From Sthenelais limicola (taxonomy: Eukaryota; Annelida; Polychaeta; Phyllodocida; Sigalionidae), in assembly GCA_942159475.1 (NCBI GenBank), contig OW804102.1, positions 24,928,684 through 24,992,683 of the forward strand: a DNA stretch of 64,000 nucleotides, in the 5' to 3' direction. Made by a program: the position numbers and the translations under genes. Below, piece after piece: positions 1-11,125 of the stretch; the stretch's first letter is position 1, and every line of letters starts with the position of its first letter. The notes beneath the pieces are model-generated. The model searched no databases and was not told the DNA's origin. It saw only the letters and a program-made list of their open reading frames with translations.

Positions 1-65
1 CTTTAGTTAAAGGGACTTGAATATTGAAATGAATACCAATAAGTTAGTTAACTGATTTGTTATAA

Positions 66-200
66 TCTCTCTCCCTTTCATTGTGTCTGTCTATCCTCCC
101 CACTCTAGCTTTCTCTTCATCTCACCCTTATTCGCTCTACCTATTTGGCTGTCTCTCTCACTGTTTCTCTCCCTCAGCCTCATTCTCTCTCTCACTTTTG
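66..200. repeat. CT-rich low-complexity tract
   Basis: Imperfect pyrimidine-rich sequence dominated by CTCT and CCCT steps. Short open frames across it are composition artefacts (Ser/Leu-rich). No gene signal is visible. Confidence 0.8.
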
Positions 201-278
201 ATAGTTGTATGCCTGGTATCAAACAATCCCAAAATAATGTAAATTGTTGCATTAATTATGAAAAAAAAATTGCTAATT

Positions 279-622
279 AAAGCTGCATTCTCAACTAGTA
301 TGACAAAACAAACCCTGTCAAATTCACTCATACTGTGACATTTATATATAGGACTGAATTTATGTTTACACAAGAACTTGAAGTCTAATCACGGAGAGAA
401 AACTATAGCCGGTGAGCGATAATAAGTAAAGCCATCACATGAAAGGATTTGGGCAGGTCCTCCAAATACAAATAAGAACGTTTTAGTAGCCCTTTAGCAA
501 AAACAACTGGACAAAATCCTCCAAAATCTTGGTCAAATGACTATTAGATGTTTGGAAAAGAAAGGAACAAGAAGTAGAAAATATCTAGATTTGATCCCGA
601 CGTTAGCTGAGAGTGCAGCTTT
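279..622 (+). mobile_element. MITE family A, full-length copy A1
   Basis: About 344 bp bounded by inverted ends: AAAGCTGCATTCTCA at the left and the complement of TGAGAGTGCAGCTTT at the right. The interior carries the family hallmark GTGAGCGATAATAAGTAAAG. Related copies occur at about 6.4, 10.9, 19.4, 22.5, 37.7, 38.4, 44.3, 50.2, 51.1, 55.2 and 63.96 kb in both orientations. There is no coding capacity, so it is a non-autonomous DNA element. The left flank reads TTA and a TA target duplication is possible, but the right flank does not show it cleanly. Confidence 0.85.
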
Positions 623-627
623 GATAT

Positions 628-745
628 GTTTCTATGGAAACAAGGCCGAGGGAAAGTTTCCATGTGAGGTAGGGAGTTGTGTGGGAGGCAGGAGGAGGTC
701 ATATTGATAGTTAGTAAGGTATGATGGTTGTGTTGCCATGGTAAT
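628..745. promoter_or_regulatory. Pair of RFX X-box-like palindromes
   Basis: GTTTCTATGGAAAC (628-641) and GTTGCCATGGTAAT (732-745) both match the palindromic RFX X-box form GTTRCCATGGYAAC with few mismatches. They are 104 bp apart. RFX factors bind such sites in ciliary and other promoters. No transcript start is visible, so function is inferred from motifs only. Confidence 0.4.
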
Positions 746-863
746 GGACAGGTACTGGAGGAGCTACTGCTGTAGAATAGAGGACCTGGAGGGATAAAGG
801 GCAGCCCTGGATGATCCCTTAATGAGAGCAGTGTCCTCTGTATGATCTAAATGCAAGTTTATT

Positions 864-1221
864 GTTCTCTCTTTCCCTCTCTCCCTCTCCCTGTCTCCCT
901 GACTCTCTCCTCCCTCTCTCTCTCTGCCTCTCTATCCCTGTCTCTCTACCTCTTTTTCTCACTCCTTCTCCTTGTTTCTCTCCCTCTTTCCTCTCCCCTC
1001 TCCTCCCTCTTTCCTCTCTCTCCCTCTCTCCTTTTGTCTCTTCCTCTCTCCTTCTGTCTCTCCCTCTCTCTCTCCCTCTTCTCTCGCTAACTTATCTCTG
1101 TCTCTCTCACCTCCTCTCTCTCTCCCTCTCCCTCTTCCTCTTGCGCTCTCCTCTGGCTCTCTCTCTCTCTCTCTCCCTCTCTCTCTCTCTCTCTCCCCTT
1201 TTCCTCACTCTCACTCTCCTA
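864..1221. repeat. CT microsatellite-like tract
   Basis: About 360 bp of imperfect (CT)n with CCT interruptions. Three overlapping frames stay open here because the sequence lacks A and G; they encode only Leu/Ser/Pro and are not genes. Confidence 0.95.
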
Positions 1222-1815
1222 TTCATATGTATAAGGAATCATAAATCAACATCTTCTTGACATTCGATGTGGTGTGGATTATGTATATCCATGTCTGTAA
1301 GTAAGCACGAATATAATACATATCTACCTATGATTATGCATATATATGCACTTTGATTATTGGCTTGGCATATGTTTGCATGTATATATACATGCATGTG
1401 TCCATAATTTCGTCACTATATGTATATATATGAGTATTCTTATTTCCACTTTTCTAAATACAATTTTAGAGGAAGCATGTGAGCGCACTATCGATCTGAC
1501 AAATGACGGTTTTTTCCAAGATTATATTTGCATTCACAAACCTACATATTACGCTATAGAGGCAGTTTCTAGAGTGCTTATTGACAATGCAAGTAATGTC
1601 GTTAGCATGAACTGATTCGATCTCCATTTCAGCTTGTCTTTCCTCCCACAACCCTCAAATGCTACCCCGATGATGACACTTAAACAGAATGTGGCTCTTT
1701 TCTCAGCTAATCTAATTATAGACTGAAATCCATCAGAATTATGCACAAAAAATGTGATTTGACTCTCGTTTCCTCTTCTCTGTAGTGCATCGTTACTTTC
1801 TAGACAAATATCACT
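1222..1815. other. Unique AT-rich stretch, no gene seen
   Basis: AT-rich sequence with several TATATG runs. Short open frames cross it on both strands (for example 1346-1615 plus), but none has recognisable protein character or splice context. Confidence 0.5.
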
Positions 1816-1816
1816 A

Positions 1817-1854
1817 TGACGTTGGCGTGACGTTGGGCTGACGTTGCATGACGT
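1817..1854 (+). promoter_or_regulatory. Four phased TGACGT half-sites
   Basis: TGACGT occurs at 1817, 1828, 1839 and 1849, with start-to-start spacing of 11, 11 and 10 bp. This is about one helical turn each, all in the same orientation. TGACGT is the CRE/ATF half-site. The array is followed by ACAATGGCGCAATGATGG. A homotypic CREB/ATF-type element is the simplest reading; a short 11-bp tandem duplication is the alternative origin. Confidence 0.5.
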
Positions 1855-1973
1855 AGCACAATGGCGCAATGATGGATGCGAGTGTGAGGACTTCACCTTA
1901 CTGTATGGTACACTGTCCTGACAATGGACGCCACATATACACCCCCATGTCCTATACTACTTGGCTCAGATCG

Positions 1974-2182
1974 TCAGAAAATGTATAATCGGTAACTCTA
2001 TACATTTAGTAAATTCTGCTAAATTCTGCTAAAAAAATATAAAAGAAATAGTTATATCTGAGTAAATTTGGTATTGCCTTGATTCTAATAATGTGTCTGG
2101 TTATGCTAAACTGAATTTTCGTCCTTAATTTGGGTTATTTGAGAGGATTGGTGCAGGCCAATTATACCTTTTTTGGCGATTA
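1974..2182 (-). mobile_element. MITE family C, degenerate copy
   Basis: Begins CAGAAAATGTATAATC and continues through ATTTAGTAAATTCTGCTAAA, then GGGTTATTTGAGAGGATTGG. This is the order of the inner blocks of the full copy at 51295-51529. The terminal GGGTCAGATTTT repeats are eroded. Non-coding. Confidence 0.65.
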
Positions 2183-2246
2183 CACCCACTTGCACCAGTA
2201 TCTGGGCTTTAATACAGATAATGGTTATATACACACTGCTAAGGAG

Positions 2247-2780
2247 GTTCAAGAGAGGGAGAGAGAGAGAGAGAGTAGGGGAGATATGGGAAGCGACAGA
2301 CAGACAGGGAGAGAGAGGAAGAGAGAGAGATGGAGAGAAAGAGTATCAGAGAGAGGGAGAGCCAGGCAGAGTAAGAGAGTATCACGACAGAGAGGTGATG
2401 GAGAGACATAGAGAGAGGAAGAAGAGAGTAAAAAAGAGAGAGTGAGAGAGAGAAGAGTTTGATAGAGAGAGAATGTAAAATAAAGAGAGGGCTGAGAGGG
2501 AGAATAGAGACTGGGGGGATAGGGGGTAGAAAGAGGAGGATGAAGAAGGGGGATGGGAGAGAGAAGGAAAGGCAGGGAGGGAAAGGGCGAAATAGGAAGA
2601 CAGAGAGATGGGCGGCAGAGGAAAGAAGGAGAAAGAAGAAGAAAGAAGGAGGGAGACAGAGTATGTGTTTGTGTGGCGATGTTGCTAGAAGAGAGAGCAA
2701 GAGAGAGCAAGACGGGGAGAATGACGCAGAGTGATGCGTGGAGGGAGAATGGGAAATAGACAGAAGGAGAGAGAAATGAG
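2247..2780. repeat. GA-rich polypurine tract
   Basis: About 530 bp, nearly all purine on the plus strand, made of GAGAGA with GGA and GAA interruptions. Frames of up to 153 codons on the minus strand are artefacts of this composition. Mirror-symmetric purine runs of this kind can form triplex DNA. Confidence 0.95.
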
Positions 2781-3095
2781 CATTATAAACTTCTCCCCAT
2801 CTCTAGATATACCCTTGATTGAACCCAAGCCATTATCTCAGATTGGCTTTTAAGGATAAGAGAGAGTGAGAAGATGGACTGAGTGGGCTCACCTTAATGT
2901 TAAATGCCAGCACTGGTCATTTACAAGAAATGTGTTTTTACTGATAGGTAGGGGCATAACATAGGAGAGGGGTGAATGTGCCTATTGACAGGCGGATTTA
3001 CCCTACATCTTTCTCAATCAAACTAAATCAGATTGTTTTGATTCGGACTCATTCAGAAGATTCTCTCCCTATAGATATGGGGAGAAAGTTTCATC
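2781..3095. other. Unique stretch, no gene seen
   Basis: Mixed-composition sequence between a purine tract and a hairpin element. I see no coding, RNA or clear repeat signal. Confidence 0.4.
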
Positions 3096-3187
3096 TCACT
3101 AAGCCGATTCTCATGCGTTTTTGAGCCGCAGGGGGCTCTTCTGCACTAACTTCTGTGACAATCGCATGACATAGTGGGCTAGGCCCT
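3096..3187. mobile_element. Hairpin element family D, copy D1
   Basis: Starts CACTAAGCCGATTCTCATGCG and ends ATCGCATGACATAGTGGGCTAGGCCCT, so the two arms are roughly complementary. It is homologous to the better preserved copies at 16150 and 20943. The loop holds GCCGCAGGGGGCTCTTC, which resembles a CTCF core in this copy. Non-coding foldback element of about 100 bp. Confidence 0.65.
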
Positions 3188-3730
3188 ATATATTGTTAAG
3201 TTTATAATTGAATTGTATATATTATCTGACACTGATCTTAGATCAGAAGAAAAAACCCGAAAAGGGTTTCTGTAACCCGAGTATAAGTAAAATCTTTAAA
3301 GAAATATAAAAGCGTGTTTTGATAAGGTAAGTGTTGAATGTATGTAGTGTTACAGAAGAATGAGTCTTATTAAGTAAAAGAAAATTTAAATTTGAGGTAA
3401 CATCCTATCTGAAAAGATAAGATCGTTGCTTCCAACGATGTTAAGATTTTGGAAATCTAAAAAGTATTTCTATATTTTATGTTTGAATTCTTTTGGGGAA
3501 AATGTTTTGCAATGTTTCTGGTCGGACACTTACTAGTAAAGTACGTATATGTAATAGTAAGGTATAGAGTTACATTTCCGATGTCCAATATTGAGATTAT
3601 GGGAAACAGTTACAAGTTCTGACATCTGACATTAGATGGGTCTGCATGGTCAAGATAAGACTGGACAGACGCACAGCACTAACCCCACCAGGGCACATAT
3701 ATATATGTGTCCTATTCATAAATAAGTCAT
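3188..3730. other. AT-rich unique stretch
   Basis: No gene, RNA or repeat could be supported here. Oligo-A and oligo-T runs are frequent. Confidence 0.35.
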
Positions 3731-3734
3731 GAGT

Positions 3735-3885
3735 TGCAAAATAGATATCTTTCAAACAGTTTTATTCACAAGATTTCTTTGTAGGAATATTCTCATCTGT
3801 TGGGGTATCTAGCGATTTAAGTCGTATGAATCTCTTTATAGGAATATTCTTGTCGGTGGGGTATATCAAGCGAATTAAGCTAAGT
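3735..3885. repeat. Short tandem duplication with a family J fragment
   Basis: Two related units of about 65-70 bp. Both contain a TAGGAATATTCT core (one TGTAGGAATATTCTCATC, one TATAGGAATATTCTTGTC) followed by GGGGTAT. The left part (ATATCTTTCAAACAGTTTTATTCA) also resembles the start of family J at 17.0 and 54.6 kb. Confidence 0.55.
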
Positions 3886-4486
3886 TAAATTTACATTATT
3901 TCAAAGAAATAGTATATTTCCGATTATTCAATTTAGTTTTGCAAAGATTAAAACATATTGGAATATGTTAATATAAGGTTCACCAATTCCTATAATATGT
4001 CCATCGACACCAAAGGAAATAATAATTGATAATTCAAAATTGATTGACACTTAATCAATTTGTTTATTCTTAAGATAACATGAATTGGCAACCATCTTGG
4101 ATTTTGTCAACGGATTCAGATATTAATTCGCCCACAAAACTGCCACTTTTCATGGGTGGAATGAATAAAGTTTGGGCTCACCAGCTGGACTAAAAGGAGG
4201 AATAGGTTGAGATACATACTATGGCAATAGCCTTTATCACTGCTGTCTCCAACCATCAACCACCCACACCCTCGCCGCCGCTTCATCATGAGTGGGTGCC
4301 ATGGAACAGGTGGTCTTGTCAATATATTCCCATGGTAACATGTAGGTATGAATGACTCATACATATCATATCCTAATGCCACCACCATCACTGCCAACAT
4401 CGGTTCGTATAGTCGTCACCCTTGTGTATGCTTTATGCACTTTATACCACTATAAGTTGTTATATATGTGATATGTGATATATCCA
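3886..4486. other. Unique stretch with one X-box-like site
   Basis: No gene seen. ATTCCCATGGTAAC at 4326-4339 resembles an RFX X-box. The minus-strand frame at 4116-4400 (94 codons) has no recognisable domain. Confidence 0.35.
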
Positions 4487-4815
4487 CCCCTCCCTTCTCC
4501 CTCTCTCTCCCTTTCTCTCTCTTCCTTTCTCTCTCCCCCCTTCCTCTGCATCTCTCTACCACTCTATCCCCCTGTCCCTCCCTTTTCCTCCCTCCCTATC
4601 ACTCGCCCTCCCTCTCTCTCCTTCTATCTCTCCCCCTCTCTATCTCCCTGTCGCACTCTCTCTCACCCTCTCTTCTTCTCCATCTCCCCCTCTCCCTCAC
4701 CCTCTCTTCCTCCCTCTCTCTCTCCCTCTATTCCTTACTCTATCCCTCCCTCTAGCCCTCCCTCTACCTACCCCTCCCTCTACCTAACCCTCCCTCTCTC
4801 ATTCCCTCTCTCTCT
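4487..4815. repeat. CT/CCT-rich tract
   Basis: About 330 bp of pyrimidine-rich sequence with CCCTCCCTCTA sub-repeats toward the right end. Open frames of 95-137 codons across it are low-complexity artefacts. Confidence 0.95.
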
Positions 4816-5395
4816 TGGTGCCTTGAGCGTCGGAGGATTAATAGTCAGTGCCTCAAAAGAATTGAATAAAACAAAGAAGAAATTGTAAAGGAAAGGTACA
4901 GCTCACATGCTGGGTAAGCGACGATGACAATCTTCCCTTAGAATGGTCCAGATGGCAAACCCTTTATGTGGATATCCTGGGTTACAAAAAATACCCCATA
5001 CCTTTCACGTACATGGGGTGACTGACCGGATACTAGCGACAGGGCATTAACCTGAAGTAATGTTGCTTTGGCAACGGATGCCCATGTCTAGATGGTATGG
5101 AAAATTAGGCAATAAGTTTGCCATTTTAACCCCGTTCTGTCATCTGTCTCCGCCTCCAGGTCCCTTGCCATCTTTTGATCTGTTTTCAGTCGAAACGTTG
5201 AAGTATTAGATGTGTTTTGGCCCAAGGAGAAGGGAGGGAAAACCTGAAGTTTTATTGTTGATATTTGTGTACATGATAGCAGTGAATGTTCGTTTAGTAC
5301 ATATTATTAATTGATTTTTAATGAATGAAATGTAAATCTTTGTAGGTCTGGCTTGATGTTTTCAGGAAGATTGGTATTAAAATTGTGTAATAAAT
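4816..5395. other. Unique stretch, no gene seen
   Basis: No supported feature. The short repeat pair CCCCATAC...CATGGGGTG near 4992-5020 may form a small hairpin. Confidence 0.35.
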
Positions 5396-5945
5396 AAAGG
5401 GTCGTACTTTGGCCTTATGCCTTATATAGCCTTTTCTACTACAACAACCTCTCCCCCATATCCACCTTCCCCTTTTGACTTGTCCTTGCTCTCCCCCACC
5501 CCATACCTCAACCCCCTTATCAACATGGACCATGCCCAATACTAGAGGTCAACCTTTTAACATAGAATAAGGTCAGAAACCTTTGCTTCCTCCCGACTCA
5601 TATCAGCTGAGATATTATATACAGATCATAATAATGTAATCCCTCTCACAGAAACCCACAGACCCCAACACATGCCCTTACAAAGATATCCCCCACCCCC
5701 ACTGTTAACCCCTTTATCAACCTAAGCCTTGTTCAAATCTGAAGGTCAAACATTTTAGTGTAAGATAGAATAAGGTCAAACCCTTCAGTTTCCGCCCACC
5801 CTGAGATATCGTACAATTCACAATCCATTCTCCCGAAACCCCCCCCCCCCCCCAGCCCCAACACATTTAAGCTCTTACAAGACCCACCTCCCTCACATCT
5901 CCTAACCCCCTTATCAACATGGACCATGCACAAATCTAGGAGAAG
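5396..5945. repeat. Tandem repeat with about 197-bp period
   Basis: The block CCCCCTTATCAACATGGACC recurs at about 5513 and 5906, with a diverged version at about 5708, giving a period near 197 bp. AGAATAAGGTCA and GAGATAT blocks repeat in the same register. About 2.5 copies are present. A run of 16 C lies at 5837-5852. It is satellite-like, with no coding signal. Confidence 0.75.
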
Positions 5946-5959
5946 TCAAACTGACTGAA

Positions 5960-6085
5960 TAAGTCAGTTCCCGCCGCTCCACGGTCACGTGATTTGTTGT
6001 TTAATTTTCCTTCGGCAGACGACATTTCTCCTGTCCACTGACGCATGCGCAATGCACGGCCATATCACAGTGGGCGGCCATTTTG
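5960..6085. promoter_or_regulatory. CpG-rich regulatory element at 6.0 kb
   Basis: In order: TTCCCGCC (5968, E2F-type), TCACGTGA (5985, E-box), GCAGACGAC (6015, the recurrent motif), ACGCATGCGCA (6041, NRF1-type), then GGGCGGCCATTTTG (YY1-like CCATTTT). This combination is typical of animal promoters or accessible enhancers. No adjacent exon is evident. Confidence 0.5.
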
Positions 6086-6206
6086 ATTTTCCGGCTAAGT
6101 AGGCTGAGATCAGCGATTGTGATCCTTCACCGCTTATGGAATTCCAGGCAGTGGGAGTAAGGGAGGTACGTAGAACAGCCATATTGTACCCACTTGAGGA
6201 CACCCA

Positions 6207-6275
6207 TTGTGTGGGCGGGGGGAGGAGGTGGGAATGGCACCTCCTGGGGTTGGGGGGGGGGAGGGTTTGGGGAGA
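6207..6275 (+). other. G-rich, possible G-quadruplex
   Basis: Runs GGGCGGGGGG, GGTGGG, TTGGGGGGGGGG and AGGGTTTGGGG lie within 65 bp and could form a G-quadruplex on the plus strand. It follows directly after the CpG element. Confidence 0.45.
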
Positions 6276-6359
6276 TACTCGACGCCCCACATAATCTCGA
6301 ATAAGGGAACGTTAGTTTATATCATATTTCATTCTATTTCATTCCATTTTATTTTTAGT

Positions 6360-6612
6360 TTAGCCAGAAAGTGTTTGACCTATAGGACCAAATTTATAAA
6401 TATTCAGCAATCGTCACCGGTGAGCGATAATGAGCAACCCAACACCGTAGGAAATTAAGGATTCTAGCGGGTAAGGAATATAAATGTGGACTTTCATTAA
6501 ACTCAAAACACAAAAACAAGCCGTCAGAGTCCTTCAAAATGTTGGTCAAATGATTTTCAGAAAAGTATAAAACTTTAATGTTTGACCGATGTTAACTGAG
6601 AGTACAGCATTA
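6360..6612 (+). mobile_element. MITE family A, degraded copy A2
   Basis: Recognisable by CCGGTGAGCGATAATGAGCAA and the terminal block GATGTTAACTGAGAGTACAGC. The left end is diverged or missing. Confidence 0.65.
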
Positions 6613-8712
6613 AGATATATTGATAAATAAATAGGTTGTCTTAGTTGAAAGTCTATGTATAGAAGTCTGTACAACTAACTCTCCGTCAGTGTTCAGATAT
6701 AGTGCTTCTATCAGTGGTCTATTACTAGTGCGCAAATCTGCTACTAGGGGGCTCTGGTCTCATATCACCTCATATAACTTACCAATCCCATCAGACATCA
6801 ATAATAGGTTATTATCATCATCCCTACCAACTCCCACCCCTCTAGCCGATAATGGATTCACCCAACCTAGACCATTCTACCACCAATCCAATGAGGACAG
6901 TGGTCATGCCCTAGGGGTGGATGGTAGTAGTTGGGCAAGGGCACTAGAGGTAGAGTTTTAGAAGAAGGGATTTTCTGGATATGTGAAAATGAATCAAACG
7001 TTCTAATATTCAGACTGATTATTAGTTTGTGTAGCACTGAAATGCATATATTTACCAGTGTTCTTGTTATTATAATGTTCTGCTTCTCAAATCATTGTCC
7101 AGTGCCCCATGAAGTGTTATATGATAGTACTCTGTCATTCCATGGATAGTTGCATTAATGAGATTTCAGCTATGTAAGAATGAACAAGTATGAGAGAAAA
7201 GCTACCACGCATTCAGGAGTGAATAGTTATAGCAAGAAAAAGATCTTCAATACACTTGTAGACATTTGCTTACATTCATACATGAATTAATTGTCAATTT
7301 GTATTTTGGAATTTTGAAGGAATCTTTTTGAGACCTATGACACACGCATGGGCTCTATCCTTCTTCGAATTTCGAAAAAAGAATCATCTTACACCGACCA
7401 TTTTCCTCCTAAAACCCTTTGGGGGAAACCTGTGTTCAAGGTACATGTATTATATATATAGGCAACACATGCATTATATCATAGATATAACACATAATGC
7501 TCTCAGCAGTTCACGAAATCCCCTTATAATGAACAACAAATGCCTCCCCATAGATATATATGCAAATAGCCTGTGATGGGATGAGAAGGAGGAGTAGGGC
7601 GGAGAGAGCAGGGGTGGATAGGTGTGAGGGCACAAATAGAGCCCCAAGTGCAAATGGTATTTTGGTGTTACCTCACCCCATTATCCCACACCCTTTAATC
7701 TCGCTAGATGGGCAAGATATAAAGCCCCATTCTAGGGTCAGGGGTCAGGACAGGGTGGTATGGTAAAGGGGGTTTATCCCTAGTAACCAACCACCCTTAA
7801 TAACACACCCCTAGCTTTTCAATGTCCACAAAAAGAGAGACTATCCACTCAATGAATGGCCTATGATACGCCATCCAGATTTCTCCACCCCTTGATTTGG
7901 GCGCCCGGACTTTTCCGCCCTCTGTTTCTGCGCCCACGTCAGGGCTTGACTTGGGTGAGATTGAGGGGGTAAGGAGAGAAAGGGTGAAAGGGTGAAGGGT
8001 GCTATAAGAGGGTTGTAGATGGAAGATGAAAGAGATATACATAGAGTAGGGGCAAGATTAGACGGCCCAACTGTCCTTAACGTTATCTAGTGAGAGCACA
8101 AATTCATGATCCACAAATTAGTGCCCATAGTCCCAGGTTGCTATACATATATGTGAGATGTGTTTGTTTGCTTTTTAACATGTTTACCAGATTGCTTTTC
8201 ATAGTTCCTGTTCCAAAAGTGGATTTGCCATAATCCAAATGTATTCAAACATTCGTGAATAACATTTGCAGCCATGTTTATACATTATTCTTGACTACTG
8301 AATTGCCAGAATATGCACAATTCTACTTCATCAATCCTTTCAAATAACCTAAATCTAAACCAAGAAGAGGTTTATTCAATACAATGTATTCATTCAGTGC
8401 CACCACACATACCAGTTTTTCTTTTTCCGACGATCTAGCCCATGCATATTCCATAATCCAATTCAGCCATATTCCATTGTTCAACCCTATTCATGCTTAA
8501 TGAACCTCTCTGCACCGACTGAAAACGTAAACACTTAAACTAGTGCACTCACATACATGTACATGTATCTTACATGAGGGCAAAACATGCACATTCATGA
8601 GGCACTAGAGACTGCGCAAGAATGTAGGGCTTGTAAGACGTCTTTCTATGTAACCATGGCAATAAGGCAAACAAGAGGACTGTGACAATAGGGCGAGTAC
8701 AAGTGGGGGAAT
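6613..8712. other. 2.1 kb with no gene, a few isolated motifs
   Basis: Mostly unique AT-rich sequence. CTACTAGGGGGCTC at 6741-6754 resembles a CTCF core. GTAACCATGGCAAT at 8650-8663 resembles an RFX X-box. Open frames here (at most 90 codons) show no family resemblance. Confidence 0.4.
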
Positions 8713-9240
8713 TAAGGGAGGGGAGAAGTGGATGGAGGAGGAGGGGAAGGAGGAGTAGGGGGAAGGAGGAGGGGGGAGGAGGAGGGGGAAGGAGGGGGGA
8801 GGAGGAGGGGCGAAGACGGGGAAGGAGGGGGAAGGAGGAGGGGTGGAAGGGAAAAGGTGTGGATTGGGACGGAGCATAGAGAGAAGTAGGAAAGGGAGGT
8901 GGTTGGGGAGGAGGTGGAGGAGAAGATGGTAGAGGAGATGGTAGACAAGGTAGACAAGGAGGTGCTAGAAGAGGAGGTGCTAGAAGAGGAGGAGAATAAG
9001 GAGAAGTACGAGAAAGAGGAAGACGAGGTGACAGAAGTGGAAAAGTGGAGGAGAGGAAGAAGAAGAGGAAGGAGAAGAAGATGAAAAGGAATAAGAAAAA
9101 GAAGACCAAGAACAAGCACAAGAAGAAGAACAATAGATAAAGAAGGAAAAGGAGAAAGAGAAGAGAGAGAGAAGAAGCACAGGAACAAAAACAAACATAA
9201 AAGAAGAAGCACAAGAATAGAATAAAAGGCAGAGTTAAAG
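8713..9240. repeat. GGA/GAA polypurine tract
   Basis: About 530 bp that is almost purely purine on the plus strand. It passes from GGAGGAGGGG in the left half to GAAGAAGAA in the right half. Minus-strand frames of 166 and 231 codons are artefacts (poly Ser/Leu/Pro/Phe). Confidence 0.95.
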
Positions 9241-9890
9241 TCAGGGTGGGATTCAGCCTAGTCAAAGAAGCAAAGCAATAGAAAGCTCAATAGTTGGGTG
9301 GGGGCCTGGTGTTGGGGGTGCCTAGGGCTTTAGAGGAGGGGGGAAGTGCTTGTTTACAAAGCCTCTTTAAGAGTGCATATTAAATGGTTGTAGGCAGGCG
9401 GGGAGAGAAGAGCCACTGTATTCCTAGTCTGATTTATACCCTGTGTATGTGGACATACGGCGCTACTATGTATGCAGGCACTGGCCGTTTTTTTATGCCA
9501 ACCCATACACAGCCGCCTCCTAAATTCTACACAGATTGTAACCCACTTCCATACATTACTGGGACAAGCAATAAGAGTGGGAAGGAGAAGGTGGGGCTGG
9601 GAGGCTGGGGGGGGGAGAGGCTGCTTGAATGGTAGGGCTCGGGCAATAGAAGAGAGTATGGCAAAGACTTTCCAGTGCAAACTGTGAGCAGTTGGGCGGT
9701 AACTTTAAACGATTTCTTCACTTTTACAGCCCAGAAGTGGATTTTGAATTGTTCCCTTGTTGGCGAGAATGAAAAACTCAAGCTGCAAGGAAAACAAATA
9801 TTACCCAACTGCCACACTCCCCCTCCCCACACTCCATCTAAAGACACCACCCTCCAACTCAATGATAAATATTCTAGATTAGGCCAGTAA
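9241..9890. other. Unique stretch, no gene seen
   Basis: Contains several 70-110 codon open frames on both strands that overlap each other. None has a recognisable motif. A G run lies at about 9608-9616. Confidence 0.35.
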
Positions 9891-9894
9891 GATG

Positions 9895-10160
9895 GTCATA
9901 AGGCCAAGAACTATGACCGTTCACTACGCCACTAGCTTCTCTTTTTGTTCACCTCATTGCTGATTGGTCTATTGCCTGGGCTAAATGCGTGCGCATTCCA
10001 TTGTTTGCACAGGTCATTGATACTGCACTGGATGACCTTATTTACCCAGTGACCTTATAGTCTTTGCGCATGCGTATATATCGCTTTTATTGCACGTTGA
10101 TCCCAAAAGAGGGCCGGGGATGTTCCCTATTATCACCCATCTAAATGTCGTCTGCTCTGG
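9895..10160. promoter_or_regulatory. Regulatory-type element at 10.0 kb
   Basis: ATTGG (inverted CCAAT) lies near 9964 and a GCGTGCGCA NRF1-like site near 9987. Two TGACCTTA half-sites sit at 10033 and 10050. TGCGCATGCG (10065) is a good NRF1-type match, and the recurrent motif on the minus strand (GTCGTCTGC) is at 10147-10155. Motif-based call only. Confidence 0.45.
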
Positions 10161-10854
10161 ATTCAAGCACAACAGCGTTTCAAGGACAAGAGCTTTGTGA
10201 CCTTCAAATGTAAATAACATATTCAGCTAAAGGTAATATATGAAACTGAGAAGCCAACAGAAATGAAAATAAATGAAGTAATATGAGTTGTCTATACAAG
10301 GAGTATGTCCTGATATATTGCAAGGGGACCAGTGCAGATTGTAGTCCCTTGTTAAGGCCCAATAATAATTATTATTATTTATCGGCCTAGAATTGTTAGT
10401 TTCATAGTAGAACAATTTGTATCCAGGTCACATCACTAGGAGCTCCCATATAATAACGCCCCCTTCTGAGAAAATCCCTAAAGAACCCGACAGTTGCAAC
10501 TGGTTCTACCAGCTGGGCTTTCTTTTTCCATTTTTCCACCGAATCCACTTGTAGTTTATTTGCTTACAGAAACAGAACCAAACCGCTCCAGTTCAAGGCA
10601 GACAAGGCAGACAGAATATTCCAAGTTTTTTTTATTAACTGTCTCATTTTATTTAATGGGAAGCGCCACACAACGTGACAGTTGGAAGTCAAGGACATTA
10701 TGGTTCACCGGAAGCAGTTGTTTCTATAGTGATTTTACGTCATATCTGGTAAAAGGTTCTATGTCTGGTTAGGGGAGGATGAGGCGGTCTATTTCATTTC
10801 TTTGATGCTGCGTCAAATATCATGACAATATTCCTTAGTTACCATTGTTTATGA
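10161..10854. other. Unique stretch, no gene seen
   Basis: No coding or RNA feature is supported. One TTACGTCA CRE-like site occurs near 10735. Confidence 0.35.
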
Positions 10855-11125
10855 GAAAGTCATATGACCATGAATGTTCGAGGATTTTCACCGGACTTCC
10901 CAAATGCCCACATCTATATTTTGAAGACCCGCCAAATTCCTTTCATGGTGTGGCTTCGCTTATTATCGCTCACCGGCAGTATTTTTCGCTTGGCTGATCT
11001 GACGTCAAATTCTCATATAAACAAATAACAGCCGCATAATATTGATCAATCCAGTCCTATAATTCACAATATGAGTGAATTTAGAGAGAGCTTTGTTGTC
11101 TTGAGAGCTGAGAAGGCAACCTTAA
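10855..11125 (-). mobile_element. MITE family A copy A3
   Basis: Reverse-orientation copy: CTTATTATCGCTCACCGGCAG is followed by GACGTCAAATTCTCATATAAAC, and the end reads TTGAGAGCTGAGAAGGCAACCTT. Similar in block order to the copy at 44265-44621. Confidence 0.7.

Noticed and set aside
3119..3140. CTCF-like core in the loop of hairpin D1
   Set aside because: Not conserved in the D2 loop, so probably chance in this copy.
5837..5852. Poly-C run as a functional element
   Set aside because: Homopolymer length is unreliable in assemblies and it lies inside a satellite unit.
8570..9265. 231-codon minus-strand open frame
   Set aside because: Composition artefact of the GGA/GAA tract.
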